The position numbers were made by a program, and so were the translations under genes. The notes beneath the pieces were generated by a model. That model was given only the letters and a program-made list of their open reading frames with translations. It did no database searches and was not told where the DNA came from. From positions 1 through 7,309 of the forward strand of contig DAOWIC010000132.1 of NCBI GenBank assembly GCA_030641085.1: a DNA stretch of 7,309 bases, read 5' to 3'. This DNA is from Calditrichota bacterium. Lineage in GTDB: Bacteria; Zixibacteria; MSB-5A5; GN15; FEB-12. Shown in pieces: positions 1 to 4,890 of this stretch (within the stretch, counting starts at the first letter, position 1; each line of letters opens with the position of its first letter).

Positions 1-658
1 CGTTCTCTACTTTTATCGTGAAGAAATACTCCGGTGGATTGTAAGTCCCGCCGTATCGTTCCATCTCCCACTCGGTCGGAATCTCATCGGTATCCTCATG
101 ATATTCGTATTCCCATTCAGCCTCGATGCGACCGTTGGACACTTCGGACGGAAATTCGGTGATGAAATCATGGGCGCCGTCCTGATCATGCTCGTAGATC
201 GCCAGCATCACCTCGGTACCGGTGCGTAACCCCTCGACATCGGCCGACAGCGTTAATACATCCCCGCGACGGGCTTCATCCTGACCCCAGCTCCAATTTG
301 TGACGTGCACCGCCGGGAAAGCGGGAACGCGGTTCGATTCGCCGGAAAGACCGTTTTTCGACAGGTTGACCTCGAAGTATATTTCGTCGCCTGCCTCGAT
401 ATCTTCAGGGATTTCCAGCTCGCCGACAAAGCGGTCATTGCGGATGGTATCATTGATTTTGCCCAGCGATTTACCCTTCGCGCTCTTGCCCTTGATTTCG
501 ATCTTGGCGCCGTCGCCTACGAAAACCGTGCCAACTTCAAGCCCGGCCGCCTGCCCACCGTAACCGGCTCCGGAGAGCCAGTTGGCATAAACCAGGGTAG
601 AGTCGAGCTTGATTTCATGCTCGGTGTCGGTTGCTTTGTTAAACTTAAGCTCCGACAT
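1..658 (-). CDS. Beta-sandwich protein related to the PAAR protein's middle domain, 5' part
   Basis: The frame starts at the ATG 656-658, within a TGATG overlap with the DcrB-family gene, and stays open for 219 codons to the left edge, so the C-terminus is missing. No signal peptide or membrane segment is seen. Residues about 10-118 form a first beta domain (EVGTVFVGDGAKIEIKGKS, IPEDIEAGDEIYFEVNLSKN, then GLSGESNRVP). Residues about 121-219 form a second (WSWGQDEARRGDVLTLSADV, then GRIEAEWEYEY, then PPEYFFTIKVEN). The second aligns with residues about 217-320 of the PAAR protein in the same order: W-S, ARxG, VxL, SE, AEWxY, then a P-rich loop before an aromatic strand. Coupled translation with the DcrB-family gene and the shared domain suggest a partner or cargo-adaptor protein of the same injection module. 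The unseen C-terminus could hold a toxin or peptidoglycan-active domain. No named family recognised. Confidence 0.8.
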   Translation of the reverse strand, partial: MSELKFNKATDTEHEIKLDSTLVYANWLSGAGYGGQAAGLEVGTVFVGDGAKIEIKGKSAKGKSLGKINDTIRNDRFVGELEIPEDIEAGDEIYFEVNLSKNGLSGESNRVPAFPAVHVTNWSWGQDEARRGDVLTLSADVEGLRTGTEVMLAIYEHDQDGAHDFITEFPSEVSNGRIEAEWEYEYHEDTDEIPTEWEMERYGGTYNPPEYFFTIKVEN

Positions 659-1107
659 CAGTCTTCTTGAGTCTCATATGTTCCCGGCAACAGGTTCTCG
701 ACAATCTCGCGCACCTGACCCGTGAGAAGTTTGTAAGACTTTTTCGAGAACTCGGTAAAGAAGGTAAAGCCCATTTCATCCTTCATCACAAAGATATACT
801 TACAAAATGCCGTCTTCTCCTCGCCGATCATCCATTTATAGACCAGCTCATGTACCGGGTTGCCGTTGTGAATTGTTACTTCCTGATCCTTCAGGACCTC
901 GATTCCCTGCTGTGTTTCCAGAAGCAGTTCTCTTTTGTCTTTTACGAAACTGGCCATATTGTCGTGCCATAGGTTGCGATCCACGACCAGCCGAAGCATG
1001 TGCGCCCGGCCGTCGATCTCCGGCCCCTTGAAATGGTAAACCGTCTGATCCTCCCAGCCGGAGGGGAGATGGATATCAAAACTCATTTCGTTATCGTTGC
1101 GAGCCAT
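658..1107 (-). CDS. DcrB/DUF1795-family protein, probable Eag-type effector chaperone
   Basis: This 149-residue cytoplasmic protein has no signal peptide. The opening MSFDIHLPSGWEDQTVYHFKGP matches the start of DcrB/DUF1795 proteins (F.LP.GW.D.S...F), followed by alternating strands and a C-terminal helix (SYKLLTGQVREIVENLL). In type VI secretion, DUF1795 proteins act as Eag chaperones that bind and stabilise hydrophobic parts of PAAR or Rhs effectors before loading on VgrG. The gene sits 30 bases after the PepSY-like gene, and its TGA overlaps the next ATG by one base. The ribosome binding site is weak (CAGGT about ten bases upstream of the ATG). The visible PAAR protein has no transmembrane segment, so the client may be the protein at the left edge, or the role may differ. 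The family call is fairly firm; the chaperone role is inferred. Confidence 0.75.
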   Translation of the reverse strand: MARNDNEMSFDIHLPSGWEDQTVYHFKGPEIDGRAHMLRLVVDRNLWHDNMASFVKDKRELLLETQQGIEVLKDQEVTIHNGNPVHELVYKWMIGEEKTAFCKYIFVMKDEMGFTFFTEFSKKSYKLLTGQVREIVENLLPGTYETQED

Positions 1108-1137
1108 CTGTTATTACCTGCTTTCCTGCTGATGGTG

Positions 1138-1938
1138 TTACGGCACAATCTCGCCCGTATCAGCGTCAATCGACATCAATTTGCGCGGCGTTTCTTCATC
1201 CCGCTCCGGGACAAAAACAGCGTACCAGATGGTTCTCCAGTTCTCGCCCCCATCGACGGTGTCTTCCATCAGGTTCAACGAGACAAACTGAGCCATCGGA
1301 TATTGCTTCAGGATAATCTGCCTGGCCTCCGCCTCGGATATTTTCGGGGGCGAAGTACGGGTGTGGCGCAGGTCCGAGTAACTGAATTTGGTCACCCGGC
1401 GTGACTCCATGTCGACCGTCACCGTCGCCCAGTTTTCAAAGATTGCCTGCTCCTGGGGCCGTTGGGGTTTTTCGGCCCATTCTTCCTTCCAGTGCGGTTC
1501 ATCCATCTGCGAGTAGACCTGCTCGAAGTTGCGGTTTTCAAAATCCGGAATGTGCCGTTTGAAAAAATCCTGCACCAACAATTCCGCCTCGCTGACAGTC
1601 AACCGCCCCGGCGCAAACCAAGCGATCATACTGCCACGATTGCAGGTTACCCAGAATTCGCCCAATTCACCATTAAAGACATAGTACGGCCCCAGAATGG
1701 GATGACTATCGACTGACGGCGCGCCGAGGATCGTGCGTATCTCATCGCGCGACCGGCTCTCACCCTCTGCCTCGAGGAATTCACATACGCGATCCCTGGC
1801 CTGGGTCTCCGAAAATTCATAGCCCGATGAGTCGATGGTGTTGTTATCGTTCATATTGTTGCCTCCCTGCGCCGTGGACAGCAGACAGGTCAACACGACC
1901 GCCGAACGCAGCCACCGCCATGACCGATTTGTCAGCAT
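1138..1938 (-). CDS. Exported PepSY-like protein of unknown function, possible immunity protein
   Basis: This 266-residue protein ends in TAA. Residues 1 to about 25 form a Sec signal peptide: basic RSWRWLR, hydrophobic AVVLTCLL, then STAQGG. Cys18 does not sit in a good lipobox (VLTC), so a lipoprotein is unlikely. The mature part contains two similar-looking units. In the first (about 85-190), TVSEAELLVQDFF is followed by NWATVTVDMESRRVTKFSY. In the second (about 198-266), KISEAEARQIILKQYP is followed by WYAVFVPERDEET and a closing MSIDADTGEIV. The pattern SEAEA...ILKQYP then D.DTGEIV is typical of PepSY/YcdB-like domains, found in protease propeptides and in periplasmic regulators or inhibitors of peptidases. 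It follows a caspase-like protease within the same apparent operon, so protection against or inhibition of that protease is a reasonable inference, not shown. PepSY is a moderate call. Confidence 0.7.
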   Translation of the reverse strand: MLTNRSWRWLRSAVVLTCLLSTAQGGNNMNDNNTIDSSGYEFSETQARDRVCEFLEAEGESRSRDEIRTILGAPSVDSHPILGPYYVFNGELGEFWVTCNRGSMIAWFAPGRLTVSEAELLVQDFFKRHIPDFENRNFEQVYSQMDEPHWKEEWAEKPQRPQEQAIFENWATVTVDMESRRVTKFSYSDLRHTRTSPPKISEAEARQIILKQYPMAQFVSLNLMEDTVDGGENWRTIWYAVFVPERDEETPRKLMSIDADTGEIVP

Positions 1939-1943
1939 TTCGC

Positions 1944-1949
1944 ACCTCC
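1944..1949 (-). promoter_or_regulatory. Ribosome binding site of the exported PepSY-like gene
   Basis: GGAGGT on the minus strand lies five bases before the ATG at 1936-1938, inside the 36-base gap after the p10-like frame. It is a strong site and fixes the start that includes the signal peptide, rather than the internal Met29. Confidence 0.8.
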
Positions 1950-1974
1950 GTCAGTACCTTTCCAACAACGCATA

Positions 1975-2235
1975 TTATATATCCACTACGGTCGTTCTTC
2001 CGAAACGGGCAGGGTGGAGGGTCGTATTCTTCGACACCTTCTCCTGCGCATATATATTGAATTGAAACTGCGAACGTTTTTTCTGATCCACTTTTGCGAC
2101 CGCCTTTTCGGCCGCCTTGTTTACGCCGTCACCAGCTACCAGATTATCGACGAACGCCTTGGCCCAGGTCTCGGCCTCTTTGAAGTCAATCGAGTGCTCG
2201 AAGCCAATAGCGATGTCCGCGCCGCGGTAGCCCAT
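1975..2235 (-). CDS. Orphan p10-like C-terminal half of the caspase-like protease
   Basis: This frame gives 86 residues from the first ATG after the upstream TAG to a TAA at 1975-1977, in the same frame as the protease gene. The eight codons between stop and ATG (PPLNTADS) also read naturally as protease sequence, joining as NTADSMGYRGADIAIGF. That block, followed by EAETWAKAFVDNLVAGDGVNKAAEKA, resembles the helix-strand-helix of caspase/CHAT small subunits after the catalytic Cys. The end, TTLHPARFG, looks like a complete C-terminus. No purine-rich ribosome binding site precedes the ATG at 2235; the 24 preceding bases are pyrimidine-rich. Independent translation would therefore depend on reinitiation after the TAG. 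It could be a separately made subunit, a readthrough extension of the upstream protein, or a pseudogene remnant. The protein-level resemblance is good, but its expression is uncertain. Confidence 0.5.
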   Translation of the reverse strand: MGYRGADIAIGFEHSIDFKEAETWAKAFVDNLVAGDGVNKAAEKAVAKVDQKKRSQFQFNIYAQEKVSKNTTLHPARFGRTTVVDI

Positions 2236-2259
2236 AGAGTCGGCGGTATTGAGAGGGGG

Positions 2260-3486
2260 CTAGAGACTCGACTGCCGGTCGCCTATCTGAAGCGCCGTGA
2301 GCGTGGGGGCATCGAATTCGCCGGTAACCTTAAGACCCGGGTGCTCGGTCTGATAATTCTTTAACGCCTTTTTCGTCGCCGAATTCATCTTGCCGGTTGT
2401 CTTGCCGGCATAGTAGCTTCTGAGCTTTTCCTGAACCTCGCGTGTCAGAGCCTTCTCGGATTTCCCTTCGCTGGATATATTGAACCACTGAAGCGTAAAC
2501 GTGTTCTTGGTGCCATCGGCGGGCGGCAGAGCATGAATCTTCTGAAACCATTGCAGCGCCGCGATTGTCTTCTTGCCATGATCGCCATCAACTGGTCCCG
2601 GGTTAAACTTACGGAAAACAACTTGAGCCACCGACACCTGATTGCCGGTCTTACAGCCGTTGAGAATGATCAAGAACAGGTCCTTGAAGGCACTTTCCTT
2701 GGCATCGGCGATCGAGGCATGGGGATGGGTCTGGCCGCGACCGAACGTATACATGAGAGATCGGTCTCTTTTGGAGTATCGCTTTCCCTGCAGGCCGTGA
2801 AACACGATGCCAAACGGATTGGCATGGCCGCCAAAATAGAAGACAGCGGCCGACTGGATGTCTTCCATTGCCCCCCCCGCCGGTCGGTCAAGTTGAGTGG
2901 TCACATCGAAACCGGTACCGTCTTTCAGTTTTTCAAAGGATTTTTCCAAGTGCTTCAGTTCGTCTTTGCTGGACTCCCAGCTTCGGCCCTTCTTGTAGTG
3001 AATGCCGTAGCCACAGGCCTCCGGTCTGGAGACCACCAGCTTGGTGGTATGGCTGCTTTTCCAAGTGGCGCGCGCCCCCACGATTTTAACCAGATACTTG
3101 CCGGTCAGTGCGAGTCGCAGATCCCGGGTCTGATCGCGCCCATCCCAGTCGATATAATAGTCGCCCGGCTCCAACTCCGCATCCTTCACCAGCCAAGCTA
3201 CCCGGGGCGGAACAAACGTCTTTGACTTATACTGCTTGTAAAAATCGTCGTGAATTTTGGATGACTCATACTCCACCCAGAGGTTTACCTTTTGCTTAAC
3301 GCTGTTGACGCGGTACTCGATTCGAAGCTGGTCACTCAGGAAATCCAGCATTTTGACATTGGCGTCTGTTTTGGCGGCGTGATATTCGGTCGAGAGCTTG
3401 TCCTTTATGGAGACAATCAGGACTGGGTTCACAAGACCCGCCACAGATCTCGTCATGAGGCCGGGCAGCAAGTTCAGTCTCATCAT
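2260..3486 (-). CDS. Caspase-like cysteine protease p20 half with FlgD-type Ig domain and two peptidoglycan-binding repeats
   Basis: This 408-residue frame starts in a TAATG overlap with the PAAR gene and lacks a clear Shine-Dalgarno, so translation is probably coupled. Residues about 55-140 match a FlgD-like Ig fold (EPGDYYIDWDGRD then LTGKYLVKIVGAR). Residues about 157-281 look like the large subunit of a clan CD (caspase/CHAT-like) peptidase. Strand AVFYFGGHA holds candidate catalytic His221 (2824-2826), and LFLIILNGCKTG holds candidate Cys278 (2653-2655). Directly after this come two PG_binding_1-like repeats: about 294-336 (NPGPVDGDHGKKTIAALQWF) and 349-402 (LKVTGEFDAPTLTAL). A TAG stop follows at 2260-2262. 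The small subunit a caspase fold needs is absent here but appears in the same frame after the stop (1975-2259). In the PAAR operon it is probably an effector protease. It may be a split enzyme, a readthrough product or a decayed gene. The protease call rests on motif order and spacing. No convincing signal peptide is seen. Confidence 0.75.
   Translation of the reverse strand: MMRLNLLPGLMTRSVAGLVNPVLIVSIKDKLSTEYHAAKTDANVKMLDFLSDQLRIEYRVNSVKQKVNLWVEYESSKIHDDFYKQYKSKTFVPPRVAWLVKDAELEPGDYYIDWDGRDQTRDLRLALTGKYLVKIVGARATWKSSHTTKLVVSRPEACGYGIHYKKGRSWESSKDELKHLEKSFEKLKDGTGFDVTTQLDRPAGGAMEDIQSAAVFYFGGHANPFGIVFHGLQGKRYSKRDRSLMYTFGRGQTHPHASIADAKESAFKDLFLIILNGCKTGNQVSVAQVVFRKFNPGPVDGDHGKKTIAALQWFQKIHALPPADGTKNTFTLQWFNISSEGKSEKALTREVQEKLRSYYAGKTTGKMNSATKKALKNYQTEHPGLKVTGEFDAPTLTALQIGDRQSSL
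2270..2280. repeat. Near-direct repeat, copy 1, at the distal edge of the peptidoglycan-binding segment
   Basis: GACTGCCGGTC here matches GATTGCCGGTC at 2640-2650 in 10 of 11 bases (8 consecutive identical), in the same orientation and 370 bases apart. The two copies bracket the segment encoding the peptidoglycan-binding repeats. A chance match is possible. Confidence 0.3.
2640..2650. repeat. Near-direct repeat, copy 2, next to the catalytic Cys codon
   Basis: GATTGCCGGTC overlaps the codons for KTGNQ just after the candidate catalytic Cys (2653-2655). It matches GACTGCCGGTC at 2270-2280. The 370-base spacing is not a multiple of three, so simple recombination between the copies would not restore a fused protease frame. 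Confidence 0.3.
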
Positions 3487-4658
3487 TAATCAACTTTCGT
3501 AACTGTCGGCTGGTTGGGATACTCCACCGTGTGGCGAGACGGTGGGACTTTCTCCTCGCGAGCCGTGCCGCTCCCATCGAGTGTTCCGCGTCGAACCTCG
3601 CCGTTGGAAAAACGCAGGATATACTCCTCGTTGGCCATCGCGTTGCCGTCCTTATCCACCAGTTCGATCTCGACATAATCCTTGTAGTCCAGAACCTGCG
3701 ACTTCGTGCGTTGACTACCGGCGGTGACAATAAAATAGAAGCGGGGAGAGGAATAACCGCGACGCTGCTCACCGGATTCTTCGGCAGTATCGGGGGTGGG
3801 TTCTTCGATCGACTCGAAAGAGTAGGTCCATTCCGCCTCTGCCTTGCCGCCGCTGATCGCAATTTCCGAAAATGTCTTGGCCTTCCGGTCAGGCCGGCCG
3901 ATATCCTTGACCCATATCTCAAAAGCGGCCTCGGCGCCCTTCTCAAAACCGACACCCTCCATCAACAGCTTCACTTTCTCGCCGTTGCGAGCCGTTTTTG
4001 GCGACCACTCCGCTTTGGTAATTCGAGAGAGCGCTATCTCATAGTTGCCTTCGTCAAGACCGCTTCTCTTGACCCGAGCGGCGAGGATACCGTCGAGCGT
4101 CCGGCCATCGGGGGTCTTTACCGAATAGGAGGCGCCGCTGATCGGTTTGCCCCCCTTGTCGACAAACTTGACGTCAAGCGTGTGACCTGTCTCGACTTGG
4201 GCGGCCTCTGCGGTGCCGGAGGCACTATCACCGCCGCCGCTTCCGGACCCGCTGCCACCACCACCATTGCCGATAAACACATTCGGACTGCCCAGCATGA
4301 TCTTGGCCTTGTCGGTAGGGGGCTTTTGAAACGGACCGCCCTGGGGAATATGGGGTGGCGTGTTAGAGGCTTCGCTGTCAACGGTCGCGGCCGGCATGCC
4401 CATAATATTGACCGAGGAACTGAGACCGTTATCGATAATGCCCATGAACGGATGGGGCAGAGGGGTTGGCACCGGCCCACCCGGCGAGGGAATCATCACG
4501 ATATGTGTGTCGACCCCCACAATCTGATCACCCTGTTTGGCGGCCGGCAGATTGTTGATCATCACCGTACCGACTGCAATTACCGTCCCGACCGGCAGAT
4601 CGGCCGGATCATTGCAGGTCATTGCCGTGTCTGTTGCCCGGGCGGCAGCTTTTCCCAT
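3486..4658 (-). CDS. PAAR-type spike-tip protein with C-terminal beta-sandwich domains
   Basis: This 390-residue protein has no signal peptide or membrane segment. Residues 1 to about 131 read as a PAAR-like cone (TVMINNLPAAKQGD, PSPGGPVPTPLPHPFMG, MGMPAATVDSEASNTPPHIP, GSPNVFIGN). Cys15, His52, His69 and His103 fit the three-His/one-Cys zinc site of PAAR tips. A Gly/Ser-rich linker (132-148) follows. Residues about 157-210 (VKFVDKGGKPISGASYSVKT) and 327-382 (IELVDKDGNAMANEEYILRF) are two copies of a small beta domain often found on VgrG- and PAAR-associated proteins. Between them, residues about 217-320 form a Trp-starting beta domain that recurs in the gene at the left edge. PAAR proteins cap the VgrG spike of T6SS or related contractile injectors and carry effectors; no VgrG gene is visible here. 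The TAA stop overlaps the next ATG by one base, implying coupled translation. The lack of an enzymatic domain suggests a carrier or adaptor. Confidence 0.85.
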   Translation of the reverse strand: MGKAAARATDTAMTCNDPADLPVGTVIAVGTVMINNLPAAKQGDQIVGVDTHIVMIPSPGGPVPTPLPHPFMGIIDNGLSSSVNIMGMPAATVDSEASNTPPHIPQGGPFQKPPTDKAKIMLGSPNVFIGNGGGGSGSGSGGGDSASGTAEAAQVETGHTLDVKFVDKGGKPISGASYSVKTPDGRTLDGILAARVKRSGLDEGNYEIALSRITKAEWSPKTARNGEKVKLLMEGVGFEKGAEAAFEIWVKDIGRPDRKAKTFSEIAISGGKAEAEWTYSFESIEEPTPDTAEESGEQRRGYSSPRFYFIVTAGSQRTKSQVLDYKDYVEIELVDKDGNAMANEEYILRFSNGEVRRGTLDGSGTAREEKVPPSRHTVEYPNQPTVTKVD

Positions 4659-4660
4659 AT

Positions 4661-4667
4661 CCCCTCC
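4661..4667 (-). promoter_or_regulatory. Ribosome binding site of the PAAR gene
   Basis: GGAGGGG on the minus strand ends two bases before the ATG at 4656-4658. It is a strong Shine-Dalgarno sequence and confirms this start, which also places the first PAAR residues at the N-terminus. Confidence 0.75.
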
Positions 4668-4700
4668 GGGTTGGATAATCTTCTATATCTCAGTAGCTTA

Positions 4701-4730
4701 AGTATACTGGTGAGGCGCAAAAAGAGTCAA
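4701..4730 (-). promoter_or_regulatory. Predicted strong sigma70-type promoter of the PAAR operon
   Basis: On the minus strand, TTGACT (4725-4730) and TATACT (4701-4706) are separated by 18 bases. Each box matches five of six consensus bases. The predicted transcript start is near 4694, leaving a leader of about 36 bases before the PAAR ATG at 4658. It lies in the 232-base gap 4659-4890, which otherwise holds no convincing gene and no strong terminator. All genes to the left are closely spaced or overlapping, so this promoter could drive the whole group. Confidence 0.6.
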
Positions 4731-4890
4731 CATAAACTTGAACAGACCCTCCTCAACACGCACAGCCCCTACCGGACGGTCTCGCGGCGACTCATTAGAT
4801 GCGTTCATATGTGGCCGTCATAATTCATATTAGCGAGCCACTTGCAAGTATTGCTTTAGGTAGTGCGGGGGATCGAATAGTGCCTGATCC

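Noticed and set aside
1138..1854. Internal Met29 as the start of the PepSY-like protein, giving a cytoplasmic product
   Set aside because: The upstream ATG at 1938 has a strong GGAGGT site and yields a proper signal peptide.
2533..3225. Plus-strand open frame of 230 codons opposite the protease gene
   Set aside because: It is antisense to the caspase-like gene, whose minus-strand frame carries recognisable motifs. No domain resemblance or convincing start signal was seen.
3531..4823. Long plus-strand open frame of 430 codons opposite the PAAR gene
   Set aside because: It is antisense to a well-supported gene, shows no family resemblance and crosses the predicted promoter of the PAAR operon. 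Long antisense frames are expected in GC-rich DNA.
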